Below, one piece after another: positions 8,936 to 21,044 of a stretch of 64,000 nt of DNA. The first letter of the stretch is position 1; every line of letters begins with the position of its first letter. Origin of the DNA: Dactylosporangium aurantiacum (GTDB lineage Bacteria > Actinomycetota > Actinomycetes > Mycobacteriales > Micromonosporaceae); the NCBI RefSeq assembly GCF_000716715.1, contig NZ_JNYJ01000052.1, forward strand, positions 1 to 64,000, given 5' to 3'. Position numbers and translations under genes: made by a program. The notes beneath the pieces were generated by a model. That model had not been told where the DNA came from, made no database searches, and saw nothing but the letters and a program-made list of their open reading frames with translations.

Positions 8936-9109
8936 CCGGCCCGCAGCGGAGCGAGGAGCTGGTCATCATGGGCGCAGTTTCGAGGTCAGGGCGGCGCCGG
9001 AGCGCAGCGGAGGTGACGGCATGACCGGCCCGCAGCGGAGCGAGGAGCTGGTCATCATGGGCGCAGTGGTTGGGTCAGGCCGGCGCCGGAGCGCAGCGGA
9101 GGTGACGGC
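8932..9109 (+). repeat. Two tandem copies of an 89-bp unit between ATPase and permease
   Basis: Units 8932-9020 and 9021-9109 differ at only a handful of bases near the middle. Each starts with ATGACCGGC and ends with a strong ribosome-binding site (GGAGGTGACGGC) that abuts the next ATG. Each unit encodes a 30-residue mini frame whose TGA overlaps the next ATG as ATGA. The real permease start at 9110 is the third such ATG. This looks like a tandem duplication of the operon junction. Confidence 0.85.
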
Positions 9110-11590
9110 ATGACCGGCTTTGCGCTGCGGATGCTGCGGCACCGGCCCGGGTCGGCGCTCGCCACGTTCCTCGCCCTCGCCGCCGGTGTCATGATCCTCG
9201 TGGCGATGGGCGGACTCGTCGAGTCGGGGCTGCGGCACCGGCAGGCACCGGTCCGGTACGCCGCCGCCGACGTCGTGGTCGCGCACCGGGACATCACCGT
9301 CAGCGTCAAGGAGTTCGACGGTGAGGTCACCCGGTCGTCGGTACGGCTGCCCGAAGGCGGCACCGTCCCGGCCGGGCTGGCCGACCGGATCCGCGCGCTG
9401 CCCGGCGTCGCGACCGTCGCCGCCGACGACCCGGTGCCGGTCGTGCTGCCCGCCACGTCGGCGGCGGTCACCGGCCACGGCTGGTCCAGCGCCGCCCTGG
9501 CGCCGTACCGGACCGTCGCGGGTGCCGCGCCCGCCGGTGACCTGGAGGTCGCCGTGGACCGGCGGCTCGGGCTCACCCCAGGCCAGGACGTGCGGCTGCT
9601 CGTCGCCGGCACTGCCCGCACGTACCGGGTGAGCGGCGTCGTGGACGGGCCGGCGGCCGCGGTGTTCTTCACCGACGCGCACGCCGCGACCCTGTCGGCG
9701 CACCCGGGCCGGGTCGCCGCCGTCGGGGTCGTCGCGGCCCCCGGCACCGACGTCGCCGCCCTCGCCGCCACGGTCCGCGCCGCGGCCGGCGACGCCGACG
9801 TGTACACCGGCGCGGACCGTGGCCTGGTCGAGGAGTCCGACGAGCTGGGCGCGCGGGACCTGCTGGTCCAGGCCGGCGCCGCGTTCGGCGGCTACGTGGT
9901 GCTGCTGATCGGGTTCGTCGTCGCGGCCACCGTCGGGCTGTCCGTGCGGCACCGCCGCCGCGATTTGGCGCTGCTGCGCGCCGTCGCCGCGACCCCCGCC
10001 CAGGTCCGCCGCATGATCATGGCGGAGGCGCTGCTGGTGAGCCTCGCCGCGGCCGCCGCCGGCGTCCCCGCCGGGATCCTCGCCACCCGGTGGGTGCGCG
10101 ACCAGCTCGTCGGCCGCGGGTTCGTGCCCGCCGGGTTCCCGATCTCGCCGGGCCTGGTCGCGCCGGTCGCGGCCGTCGCGGTCACCACGCTCGTGGCGGT
10201 GCTGTCGGCGCTCGTCGCCGCGCGGCGGGTCACCGCGATCCGTCCCGTCGAGGCGCTCGGCGAGGTCGCCGTCGAGCCGCCGCGCAGCGGTAGGGTCCGC
10301 CTCGTCAGCGGCCTCGTCGCCGCCGCCGGCGCCGTGTCGTCCGGCACGGTCACGGCCGGCGCCGGCGGGCAGGCCGCGCTGGCCGGGGCGGTCGGCATGC
10401 TGTACCTGTTCGTGACCGCGGTCGGCCTGCTCGCGCCGTGGATCAACCGGACCGCCGCGACCGTGCTCGCGCCGGTGCTGCGCACCGTGTGGGGTGTCAG
10501 CGGCTACCTGGCGACCGCGAACCTGCGGGCGAACGCCCGCGGCATGGCCGCCGTGCTCACCGCGCTGGTGCTGTCCGTCGGCCTCGGCGGATCCGTGTGG
10601 TTCCTGCAGGACAACCTGGAGCGGCAGACCGTGGCGCAGCACCGCGACGGCCTCCTCGCCCAGCACGCCCTGGTCTCCCCGGCCGGGCTGCCGCCCGGCG
10701 CGGTCGAGGACGCCCGCCGGACCCCGGGCGTGCGGACCGCCACCGCGGTGCGGCGAACCGCCGTCGTCGTGCGGTCCCTCGACGGCGCCGAGACCGTCGG
10801 CGCGCAGGCGGTCGACACCACCGACCTGGGGTCCACGATGGACCTGCGGGTCCGCGACGGCGACCTGGCGGACCTGGCGGCCGGCACCCTCGCCGCGTCG
10901 TCGGTGCGGGCGTCCACGCACGGCTGGCACGTCGGTGACCCGGTCGAGTGCTGGCTCGGCGACGGTACCCCGGTGCGCCTGACCCTCGTCGCGATCTACG
11001 ACCGGGGCCTCGGCTTCGGCGACATCACCCTGACCCGGGACACGGTCGCCGGCCACACCGCCCGGGACCTCGACGACGAGATCCTCATCCGCGCGGACGC
11101 CACCGCGGACCTGCCGGCGCTCGCCGCCCGGCACCCCGGCAGCGCGGTCGTCGCCACCGGCGGCCTCACCCGCGGCCTCGCCGCCGACCTCGCCGTCAGC
11201 GCCTGGCTCAACCGGCTGCTCGTCGGCGTGATGGTGGGCTACGCCGCGCTCGCCGCCGCCAACACGATGGTCATCGCGGCCCTCGCCCGGCGCCGGGAGC
11301 TGGCCGTCCTGCGCCTCGCCGGTGTCACCCGCCGCCAGGCCAGGCGCATGGTCCACGCCGAACAGGCCGGCCTGCTCGGCGTCGCGGTCCTGCTGGGCGC
11401 CGCGGTCGCGCTGGTGACCCTGGCGATGGTGGTCAGGTCGGTGACCGGCGAGCCGGTGCCGTACGTGCCGCCGCTGGGCGGCGCCGCCGTCCTGGGCGGG
11501 GCGGCGCTGCTTGCCCTGCTCACCACGGTGCTGCCGATCGGCCGGCTGCTGCGCGTGCCGCCGGTCGAACACATCGGGGTCAAGGAGTAG
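9110..11590 (+). CDS. FtsX/MacB-type ABC exporter permease
   Basis: 826 residues, with the architecture of two FtsX modules. An N-terminal helix (about 15-35) is followed by an extracellular domain, then three helices (about 260-375) with the RRRDLALLRAVAATPAQVRR coupling motif. A second helix and extracellular domain follow, then three more helices near the C-terminus with RRRELAVLRLAGVTRRQAR. It pairs with the ATPase at 8165. The start is ATG 9110 with GGAGGTGA 5 bases upstream. The operon ends at a strong terminator at 11620. Confidence 0.92.
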   Translation: MTGFALRMLRHRPGSALATFLALAAGVMILVAMGGLVESGLRHRQAPVRYAAADVVVAHRDITVSVKEFDGEVTRSSVRLPEGGTVPAGLADRIRALPGVATVAADDPVPVVLPATSAAVTGHGWSSAALAPYRTVAGAAPAGDLEVAVDRRLGLTPGQDVRLLVAGTARTYRVSGVVDGPAAAVFFTDAHAATLSAHPGRVAAVGVVAAPGTDVAALAATVRAAAGDADVYTGADRGLVEESDELGARDLLVQAGAAFGGYVVLLIGFVVAATVGLSVRHRRRDLALLRAVAATPAQVRRMIMAEALLVSLAAAAAGVPAGILATRWVRDQLVGRGFVPAGFPISPGLVAPVAAVAVTTLVAVLSALVAARRVTAIRPVEALGEVAVEPPRSGRVRLVSGLVAAAGAVSSGTVTAGAGGQAALAGAVGMLYLFVTAVGLLAPWINRTAATVLAPVLRTVWGVSGYLATANLRANARGMAAVLTALVLSVGLGGSVWFLQDNLERQTVAQHRDGLLAQHALVSPAGLPPGAVEDARRTPGVRTATAVRRTAVVVRSLDGAETVGAQAVDTTDLGSTMDLRVRDGDLADLAAGTLAASSVRASTHGWHVGDPVECWLGDGTPVRLTLVAIYDRGLGFGDITLTRDTVAGHTARDLDDEILIRADATADLPALAARHPGSAVVATGGLTRGLAADLAVSAWLNRLLVGVMVGYAALAAANTMVIAALARRRELAVLRLAGVTRRQARRMVHAEQAGLLGVAVLLGAAVALVTLAMVVRSVTGEPVPYVPPLGGAAVLGGAALLALLTTVLPIGRLLRVPPVEHIGVKE

Positions 11591-11619
11591 GCCGCTGCCG
11601 ACCCGGCACCGGCGCCACC

Positions 11620-11651
11620 GGGGTGCCCCGGACCTGGGTCCGGGGCACCCC
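11620..11651. terminator. Bidirectional terminator between convergent genes
   Basis: Perfect 14-bp inverted repeat (GGGGTGCCCCGGAC and complement) with loop CTGG. It lies 29 bases after the permease stop and 2 bases beyond the stop of the convergent AHSA1 gene. Confidence 0.85.
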
Positions 11652-11653
11652 GC

Positions 11654-12541
11654 TCATGCGTCGACGGCGAACATGCCCTCGGGGATGCCGGCGATGTGCA
11701 TCTCGCGCCAGATGGAGCGCCACGCCGGCAGCTCGTGGTAGCGGCGCAGGGCGGCGGCGCCGCTGAGCCAGCCGGCCCAGCCCGGGTACGGCGGGTGCTC
11801 GGGGTCGAAGCCGCTGTGCATCACGGTGAGCCGGGTCTTGCCCTCGGTGCCTTCCAGCTCCCAGCGTTCGGTCATGCCGTCGGCGAACTCGATCGTCGCC
11901 GTGCGGCCCGGCTCGAACTCGACGAACTTGGCGCCGCCGGGGTTCAGGTCGAAGCCGCCCATCGCGAAGCGGCCGCCCGCGTACGGCTCGATGTCGATGT
12001 TGACGCCGGACCAGCGGCGGAAGTGCTCCGCGTGGGTCATCGAGTCGAACACCGCGTCGGGTGCCGCGTCGATGACGATCGACGCGCGCAGCTCCCGCGA
12101 CGTGTAGTCGCACCGCGGGGTCAGCGGGCGGCCGGCGAGGAAGTCGGCGAGGTTGGCGATCGACAGCGTCCAGAACGTCTGCAGCTCGCCGCGGGCGCCG
12201 GCCCGGTCGGACAGGATCTCCTCGAAGGTCGGCAGGTCGGTCTGGCTCAGCGTGACGAGCGTGCCGTCCTCGTCCTCGTCCAGCTCGAACTGGGTCGTGG
12301 TGTCCACGCCGTCGACGGTCCAGGCGAGCCGGATGGTGCGCTCGTCGGCGTGCAGCACCCGCTGGTGCGGCTCGGCGCCGTCCGGCGTGTAGCGGCCCCA
12401 GAACTGGTACGTGCCGGGCAGGTCGACCTCGGCGTGCTCGGCCAGCCAGACGCGCAGCGCGGCGGGGTCGGTGAGCGCCTCGTACGTGACCTTCAACGGC
12501 GCCGGGACAACCGCGCGCAGGCGCAGGTCAAACTCGGTCAT
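11654..12541 (-). CDS. Tandem SRPBCC (AHSA1-like) protein
   Basis: 295 residues with two START/AHSA1-type domains. The first (about 1-140) opens with VVPAPLKVTYEALTDPAALRVWL; the second (about 150-290) opens with IDAAPDAVFDSMTHAEHFRRW. Each has the ligand-cavity helix-grip pattern. In actinobacteria AHSA1 proteins are commonly encoded with an ArsR-family regulator, as here: its start overlaps the end of the upstream regulator by 14 bases. They bind hydrophobic ligands or aid stress responses; no specific ligand can be assigned. Two domains in one chain is longer than the usual ~150-residue single-domain form. Confidence 0.85.
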   Translation of the reverse strand: MTEFDLRLRAVVPAPLKVTYEALTDPAALRVWLAEHAEVDLPGTYQFWGRYTPDGAEPHQRVLHADERTIRLAWTVDGVDTTTQFELDEDEDGTLVTLSQTDLPTFEEILSDRAGARGELQTFWTLSIANLADFLAGRPLTPRCDYTSRELRASIVIDAAPDAVFDSMTHAEHFRRWSGVNIDIEPYAGGRFAMGGFDLNPGGAKFVEFEPGRTATIEFADGMTERWELEGTEGKTRLTVMHSGFDPEHPPYPGWAGWLSGAAALRRYHELPAWRSIWREMHIAGIPEGMFAVDA

Positions 12542-13091
12542 CGGGATCTCCCTTCGGGTAGCAGGCGACGGTCAGGCGGAAGGCGTCGCCTTCGGCGCCG
12601 CCGTACCGGGTGAACAGCTCCTGCAGCGTCTGCTGCAGCTCGTCGAGAAACGCCTTGCGCTGGTCCGGATGGACCCGGATGTCGCCGGACACACCGATCG
12701 ACGGCAGGTCGGGCCGGGTGAGGTCGAGCGCGGCGATGTCCGCCTGCACGTCCTCCATCAGGTCGACCAGGTGGCCGAGGCTGAGCCGGTCGCGGGCCTG
12801 CCGCAGGCCGATCCGACCCACCAGGCTCGGCGAGAGCCAGTACGACCGGCCCTCCGCCTGGTAGATCCCCTCGTGGATGCCGCGCACCCGGCGCTCGGCG
12901 ACCTGCCGCACCAGGCCGGCCTCCAGCATGCGTTTCACGTGGTAGTAGACCCGCTGCGGGGTCTGGTCGAGCTCGACCGCCACCTCGGTGCATGACCGGG
13001 GCTCGGCGAGCTGCCGCAGCACTTCGATGCGCTGCGGCTTGAGCAGGGCCTCAGCCTGCTCGATCTGGTCGAGGTAGACGACGTCTCTCAT
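12528..13091 (-). CDS. ArsR-type winged-helix regulator
   Basis: 187 residues. The N-terminal helix-turn-helix (about residues 15-75) has LKPQRIEVLRQLAEPRSCTE and the recognition region LDQTPQRVYYHVKRMLEAGLV, typical of HTH_20 ArsR-like regulators. The C-terminal part is helical and of unknown ligand. No metal-binding Cys cluster is visible, so it is not a classical metal sensor. It is the first gene of an operon with the AHSA1 protein. A TTTACGTAAA palindrome lies 15-24 bases upstream of its start, suggesting autoregulation. Confidence 0.85.
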   Translation of the reverse strand: MRDVVYLDQIEQAEALLKPQRIEVLRQLAEPRSCTEVAVELDQTPQRVYYHVKRMLEAGLVRQVAERRVRGIHEGIYQAEGRSYWLSPSLVGRIGLRQARDRLSLGHLVDLMEDVQADIAALDLTRPDLPSIGVSGDIRVHPDQRKAFLDELQQTLQELFTRYGGAEGDAFRLTVACYPKGDPDDRV

Positions 13092-13105
13092 GGCGAAAAC
13101 CAGTC

Positions 13106-13130
13106 TTTACGTAAAACAAATTTTTGTCAA
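13106..13130 (-). promoter_or_regulatory. Candidate promoter/operator of the ArsR-AHSA1 operon
   Basis: AT-rich patch with palindrome TTTACGTAAA (13106-13115) and, on the minus strand, TTGACA (13130-13125) as a -35 candidate. The palindrome overlaps the expected -10 region, consistent with self-repression. Confidence 0.45.
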
Positions 13131-13563
13131 TCGCTCCACCGGGGCCGGTCCGGCGGGGCCCGCCCGCCTCGACCCGGGCCGGCAGGCGCTGCTCGCCCTG
13201 GCTCACCTCCGCAACGGCGACGGGCGAAACTCCGCTGTTGCCCACGCCGAGCCACCACGATCGCGCAGCGATCCTCGCGCCGCACCACGGGGAGACCGGG
13301 CCCTACCCACGATGAAATGGCTCGATGATCCGGATAGGGCGGACACCGCACAAACCGCCAGACGCGCGCCAGCCGCCGCCCACACGACCTCGTCGACGCA
13401 GCGGCCAGGGATTGCCCGACTCTGCGATGACCTTGTCCGCGGCCTCGCGCGTTGCGGCTACACACTTGAGTAATCGCCCTCCATCATCCAGCAACGCATT
13501 TTCGCCGATCAATCAATTGATTGAATAGATTAGATCCCTATTCGTCATTCACGGGGAGGCGAG
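13131..13563. other. Intergenic region with an IS5-family transposase scrap
   Basis: Positions 13168-13222 (plus strand) read LDPGRQALLALAHLRNGD, a hallmark of the N-terminal part of actinobacterial IS5-family transposases; the rest of that gene is absent. A second scrap of the same family lies on the minus strand at 16110-16180. The remaining bases show no gene. An AT-rich patch at 13500-13545 probably holds the promoter of the secreted protein at 13564. Confidence 0.5.
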
Positions 13564-14253
13564 ATGGCGTTGCTCCGGGCTGCCCAGAAGGCGGCAACGG
13601 CAAGGAATCTCCTGACGGCCAGCATGGCAGTACTGACGCTACTCGGGGGTTCACTGGCGGCACCCGCTGCGGCGGCCGCGGCAGTCGGCAGGTCGCCGGC
13701 GCAGGCACCGAGCGCACCGGCGCCGGGTGAGGCGACCATGAAGCTGGTCGGCTTTGACGAAGCGGCCGCCAAGGCCAACGGCCTGGAGATCGTGACGCTG
13801 CCGGACGGGGCTCAGGCAGCGGTGCCGGCCGCGAAGGCCGCCGCGGCCCGGGCGGGCACCTACCGGCCCACGAAGGGCGTGTTGCCGGCGAAGTCGGCGA
13901 GCACCGACTACGCCGAGATCACCGGCGACTGCGGCACGTCGTGGGTCGATCTCACCCCGACCGGCTACGCCTGGGCGGTCCTGACGTCGGGTGTTCGACT
14001 GCATCCGGAGGCAGGCTCGCCGTGGGACGTCCATTGGACCATCGAGATCAAGGACAGGGGCGGTCGCTCGGCGCCCTACTTCGATGAGTACGACGGCTTC
14101 ACCGGCTCGTTCTCGTGGACGATGTACGGCGTCGACGTGCACCTGACGGTCGGGCCCGCTACAGCGCAGGTCACGTACGGCAGCTTCATCATCACCTCCG
14201 ATGCCTGGGTCTGCTATTCCTACGGACCCAAAACGTCAACGAACATCTATTGA
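13564..14253 (+). CDS. Secreted protein of unknown function
   Basis: 229 residues from ATG 13564 with GGGGAGG 5 bases upstream. A signal peptide (charged RAAQKAATARN, hydrophobic core about 18-33, AAPAAAAAAVG cleavage region) is followed by a low-complexity Ala/Pro stretch. The mature domain has two Cys (in GDCGTSW and WVCYSYG) that could form a disulfide, plus many aromatic and beta-prone residues. I recognise no family. A strong terminator follows at 14261, so it is probably monocistronic. Confidence 0.75.
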   Translation: MALLRAAQKAATARNLLTASMAVLTLLGGSLAAPAAAAAAVGRSPAQAPSAPAPGEATMKLVGFDEAAAKANGLEIVTLPDGAQAAVPAAKAAAARAGTYRPTKGVLPAKSASTDYAEITGDCGTSWVDLTPTGYAWAVLTSGVRLHPEAGSPWDVHWTIEIKDRGGRSAPYFDEYDGFTGSFSWTMYGVDVHLTVGPATAQVTYGSFIITSDAWVCYSYGPKTSTNIY

Positions 14254-14260
14254 TGTGGAG

Positions 14261-14300
14261 CGCGATCCGGGCACCGCTGGACGTCGGTGCCCGGATCGCG
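14261..14300 (+). terminator. Hairpin terminator
   Basis: Perfect 16-bp inverted repeat (CGCGATCCGGGCACCG and complement) with an 8-base loop, 7 bases after the secreted-protein stop. Confidence 0.85.
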
Positions 14301-14343
14301 CCGCGATGGCAGAATGAACCAGGCACGTAGGGAGGCGCGGGCG

Positions 14344-15390
14344 ATGCGTTTTGACGAGTTCCGCAACGCGAGTGACCTGCACGCAGCCCAGACCGAACGG
14401 ATCAGGCAGGCGCTCGAAGGCAGCGACCTGGGGGTCGTCGCGGTGTCCGAGGCGACCCGCCCCGCTGAGCCGCAGTTCGGTGGCCTGCATCGAGGCAATG
14501 GAGCGGTGCTGGGCGTGGAGATCGTCCACGACGCTGACAACGTCCGGGTCGTGGTGGACACCGCGCGGCAGTTCGGGAACCGGCCGCTGCGGTGGATGGT
14601 GGAGCATCAGTTGCGCCGGGCCGGTGAGCGGTTCTCCACCCAGGACTGGAGCGAGGGTGACGCCACGGTGATCGTCGACGGTGCGCCGGTCGCGGGCCGG
14701 ATCGTTCGGGCCGGGCAGCGGTGGTGGGCCGCCCGTTGTCGACTGGGTGACCTGGAGATCAGTGTCGGCGCCCAGGACTGGCACCCCGACGTCATCGCCG
14801 TGGAGACCGTCGCCGACGTGGTGGCGATGCTGGCCCGACTCCAGCCACCGGCTCCCCGCGGCAGCGCGGGGGCGCCCAGGCCGGCGGGCGAACCCGGGAC
14901 GGCCGGCGAGCCCGTCCCGGATCAGCTGCGCCGAGAACCGCACCGGGCGCTCGTGGACATGGTTCTCGCGGCCACGGCGGAGCACGCCGCGTGGCTCGCC
15001 GACGGTGGCGTGCTGCCCGACCTGCCGCGGCACTGGGGGACCCTGTGGCACGCCGCAGTGCGCCGCCACATCGAACTGACCGACGAGCCGGAGCCGGCCG
15101 CCGAGGAGTCGGTGCGTCGCATCGTGGACGAGCTGGCCAACCTGCACCGCAACGCGGTCTGGTTCCGGGAGAGCCCGGCACTGCGCGAGCGGGCGATCGA
15201 CGAGACCCTGCTGCACGGCACGGGCCTGAGCCACGCCGTGCCCAGCCGACCCGCTCACCTCGCCTGGCGACAGCTGCGCAACAGCGCCGAGCAGGACCCG
15301 CAGGCCTACCACACCGTCCACGAAGGTTGGCTCGCTGCGTGGGCCGACTGGGCAGGAGGTCAGGAGGCGCGGCCGCACACCGGCCACTGA
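14344..15390 (+). CDS. Hypothetical two-domain cytoplasmic protein
   Basis: 348 residues from ATG 14344 (GGGAGG 9 bases upstream); an in-frame ATG at 14314 would add 10 residues. The N-terminal region (about 1-160) is mixed alpha/beta with a WWAARCRLGDLEISVGAQDW segment. A Pro/Gly-rich linker (about 165-195) joins it to a helical C-terminal domain rich in Arg, Glu and Trp. No signal peptide or membrane segment is seen. I do not recognise a family. Codon use is normal for the window. Confidence 0.7.
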   Translation: MRFDEFRNASDLHAAQTERIRQALEGSDLGVVAVSEATRPAEPQFGGLHRGNGAVLGVEIVHDADNVRVVVDTARQFGNRPLRWMVEHQLRRAGERFSTQDWSEGDATVIVDGAPVAGRIVRAGQRWWAARCRLGDLEISVGAQDWHPDVIAVETVADVVAMLARLQPPAPRGSAGAPRPAGEPGTAGEPVPDQLRREPHRALVDMVLAATAEHAAWLADGGVLPDLPRHWGTLWHAAVRRHIELTDEPEPAAEESVRRIVDELANLHRNAVWFRESPALRERAIDETLLHGTGLSHAVPSRPAHLAWRQLRNSAEQDPQAYHTVHEGWLAAWADWAGGQEARPHTGH

Positions 15391-15489
15391 TCGTTCCGCT
15401 TCACCAGCGGGAACGTGTGCCGCTCGGTGAAGGCCGCTGTCAACGTCAGCACGAGGACGCCATCGGCGATTGCCGACCCACGGCGTCAG

Positions 15490-16267
15490 GGCAGGGCCGG
15501 CGTCGCGGCATTCCCAGCGGATGCGGAGCCGTCTCATGCCGTGGTACCAGGCGATGGTCCGGCATTCCGCCTGGGTCGGCATCACCTCAGCCGAGTTCGG
15601 CTGGGCGTCCGCCGGCGACCACTGTTCCGGCTTGCAGAACCCGACCCGCAGCGGCGTCTCGGGGCAGCACCGGCGCGCCGACCAGCGGCGTACTGCCGGC
15701 GGTCTTTCCGGAAGCCCGCGCCGCCCGCCCAACGGCTGTGGGTCGCCGGGACGGCCGCGGCACTGTCCGCCGGCAGAGGGAAGCCGCCACGGCCAACGCC
15801 ACCGCTGCACGCTGACAGAGGTGCCGGCTCGTTTCAAGGGCGTCGCGGTTCCGCTCGGCGATTGCCGCATGACTGAGCCGCGATCGTGGGTTCACATCGC
15901 CGGTATGTCCACCCACCCGGGTCACGTAACCACCGCGAGGCGGGCTGAGACCGTTCCGGAACGTTGGCGGCCGCTGAACCGCGAGGCGGCACGGACATCC
16001 GCACTGTGGCCGATCTACCCGGTCCAGGTCCGACTGGTTGGCCGCACCTGACTTCATGCGGTCCGCCAAGAGGGCAGTGGCCCCGGCGGGGCGGGTGGAG
16101 ACGTCGCCGTTACGGAGGTGCGCGAGAGCGAGCAGCGCCTGCCGGGCCGGGTCGAGGTGCCGCCATCGGATCAATGCCCGGTCGACCGCTGTCCTACCTG
16201 CAGCCTCGCCCTCATCGATCCCCGCGCCTGGCACACCCGCCCCGAGCTGCCAGACCAGCTTGAACAT
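15490..16267 (-). pseudogene. Decayed IS5-family transposase
   Basis: Two diagnostic pieces lie in the right order on the minus strand. The N-terminal piece at 16180-16110 reads LDPARQALLALAHLRNGD. The C-terminal piece at 15570-15490 reads CRTIAWYHGMRRLRIRWE, matching the conserved ERTIAWLHxFRRLRIRWE end of these transposases. The span (about 780 bases) equals a normal gene, but the middle, including the DDE residues, is frameshifted and unrecognisable. The call rests on pattern recognition of two short motifs. Confidence 0.6.
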
Positions 16268-16431
16268 GGCTCATTCTTTCGAAACCCGGAATGTGTTATC
16301 CCGAGCCGTTCGATTTGGTCGTGGAAATACGGAAGCGAAACATTTCCGAAAAGTCTTGCTCGGGTCGGACATGCGGGAGAGTATCGGCGCTCACAAATGG
16401 GTTCATCGATGATCGGAAGGGGGAGACGAAG

Positions 16432-19177
<2,746 letters not shown>

Positions 19178-19471
19178 CTACTCCTCGCCACTCCGGCTGG
19201 CCGGGCCGGTGTGCAGCGCCCGGATCCGCGCGGCACGGTCGGCGTCCGCTCGGGCCTCGCGGTGGTTGCCGAGCCTGTCGAGCAGCCCGGCCCGCACGTC
19301 GAGCGCCAGCGCGAGCGGCGACGAGGGCACCCCGTCGTTGACGGCCCGCTCCTGCCACCCGTCGACCACCTCGTCGACGAGCCGCAGCGCGCGGGCCGGC
19401 TGCCGGGCCCGTTGCCACCCGCGGGCCTCGGCGAGCACGGTGTCGAGCAGGGCCGGCGTCGGCGCGGCCGC
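19178..19471 (-). pseudogene. C-terminal fragment of a helical-repeat (TPR-like) protein
   Basis: The minus-strand frame ending at 19178 reads a helical-repeat tail (LLDTVLAEARGWQRARQPAR, then ALDVRAGLLDRLGNHREARA) with TPR-like Ala/Leu/Arg spacing and good codon bias. Upstream of about 19471 the protein-like character stops, and no start or ribosome-binding site is convincing. Most likely the 3' remnant of a larger gene. Its parent family is unknown. Confidence 0.4.
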
Positions 19472-19730
19472 CGAGTTCTTGACCGAGCGTGAGGTCGAGG
19501 GCGGCGGAGTTCGAGCGGGCGCACGCGGGGTAGCAAGGAAAGCGCGGCTCCTCGCCGGCCAGTAACGGTCGAGACAGCGGGCGCCCTCCGCGTTCCAAGT
19601 GTGCAGAGTGTTTCCGTAGGGGCCAGAAAAGTTGCTGGGCGCCACCCGGAAGGCGGCCAGCCCGATCGACCGCCACGCCGGGACAACCTGGTCCCGGTCG
19701 TCAGCGGCGGGAGCGGCCCGCCCCTCGGTT

Positions 19731-20921
19731 TCAGGCGGGGGTGACCGCCACCGGGAGCTTCGTCGGGGCCAGCATCACCCACGGGTTGCGGAACACCGCC
19801 GCACCGGTGTCGACGGTGATCGTGCGGTACCGGCGCAGCAGCAGCTCCATCGCGATCCGCGCCTCCAGGCGGGCCAGCGGCGCGCCGATGCAGAAGTGGA
19901 TGCCGTGCCCGAACGTCAGGTGCGGGTTCGGGCTGCGCCCGATGTCGAAGCGGGCCGGGTCGGCGAAGACCCGGGGGTCGCGGTTGGCGGCGGCGAGCCA
20001 GGCGACGACGACGTCACCGGCCGGCACGGTCATCCCGCCGACGGTGGTGTCGGTGGTGGCCCGCCGCGCCAGGCGCGGGAACGGGGTGCGCAGGCGCAGC
20101 ACCTCCTCGATCGCGTCCGGCAGCAGGCCCGGGTCGGCCCGCAGCCGCGCGGCGGCGTCGGGGTGCCGGTCGAGGGTGGCGACCGTGTTGCCCAGGGTCG
20201 CCGTCGTGGTGATGTGCCCGGCGAGCAGCAGCAGCCCGACGAAGCCGATGATCTCCTCGTCGTCGAGGCGTTCGCCGTCGGCCTCCGCGTGGACCAGGCC
20301 GCTGGTGAGGTCGTCGCCGGGGGCCGCGCGCCGCGCCCGGACGTGCCGCAGCAGGTACTCGTTCATCTCCCGCAGCACCGGTGCGATCGTGCGGACCGCG
20401 TCGTCGTCCATCATCCGCGCGAGGGGCTCGTCCGGGCCCGCCTGCGGCCGCTCGAACAGCGCGTCGGCCCAGCGGCGGAACACCGTCCGGTCCGCGGCCG
20501 GGATGCCGAGCAGCTCGGCGATGACGATCACGGGCAGCGGGTAGGCCAGGTCGTCGATCAGGTCGAACCGCCCCGCGTCGGCGACCTCGTCGAGCAGCTC
20601 CCCGGTGACCGTGGTGATCCGCGGGGCCAGGCCGGCCACGACCCGCGGGGTGAACGCCCGGCTCACCAGCCTGCGCAGCGTGTCGTGCCGGGGCGGGTCC
20701 AGCTGGACGAAGTTGCCGCGCCGGAACAGCTCCAGATCGTCCTGGCGGGGCAGCAGGTCACCCAGGTCGGAGGAGAACCGTTGCGGGTCGCCGAGGACCG
20801 CGGTGACCTCGGGGTGGCCGAGCACCAGCCAGGCGCGTTGCCGCTCGTCGTAGTGCACGACGCCGGTGCGGCGCGCGTCCTCCAGCCAGGTGAACAGGTC
20901 CGGCAGGGTGCGGGTCGTCAT
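19731..20921 (-). CDS. Cytochrome P450
   Basis: 396 residues from ATG 20921 with AGGGAG upstream. Heme-thiolate Cys344 in FGHGIHFCIGAPLARLEA, I-helix LLLAGHITTT, ExxR in EEVLRLR, and the RRATTD/GDVVVAWLAAANRDP regions are intact. It is soluble and class I, so it needs ferredoxin partners, which are not encoded nearby. It resembles CYP107-type actinomycete enzymes of secondary metabolism or xenobiotic oxidation. It is divergent from the glutamate decarboxylase gene across about 120 bases. The substrate cannot be inferred. Confidence 0.93.
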   Translation of the reverse strand: MTTRTLPDLFTWLEDARRTGVVHYDERQRAWLVLGHPEVTAVLGDPQRFSSDLGDLLPRQDDLELFRRGNFVQLDPPRHDTLRRLVSRAFTPRVVAGLAPRITTVTGELLDEVADAGRFDLIDDLAYPLPVIVIAELLGIPAADRTVFRRWADALFERPQAGPDEPLARMMDDDAVRTIAPVLREMNEYLLRHVRARRAAPGDDLTSGLVHAEADGERLDDEEIIGFVGLLLLAGHITTTATLGNTVATLDRHPDAAARLRADPGLLPDAIEEVLRLRTPFPRLARRATTDTTVGGMTVPAGDVVVAWLAAANRDPRVFADPARFDIGRSPNPHLTFGHGIHFCIGAPLARLEARIAMELLLRRYRTITVDTGAAVFRNPWVMLAPTKLPVAVTPA

Positions 20922-21044
20922 CGCCGATCACTCCCTCAGGGGTCGCCGGCGGCGGGCTACCCGCCGGGCGGGTTCCCAAACGATCGCCGTGTCACCGCGC
21001 CGGCATCGGGTAGTCGCTGCCGGGCCGACGACTGACAGGACGGT

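Noticed and set aside
8966..11572. An 868-codon minus-strand open frame
   Set aside because: Lies wholly opposite the well-supported ABC permease and has shadow-frame composition.
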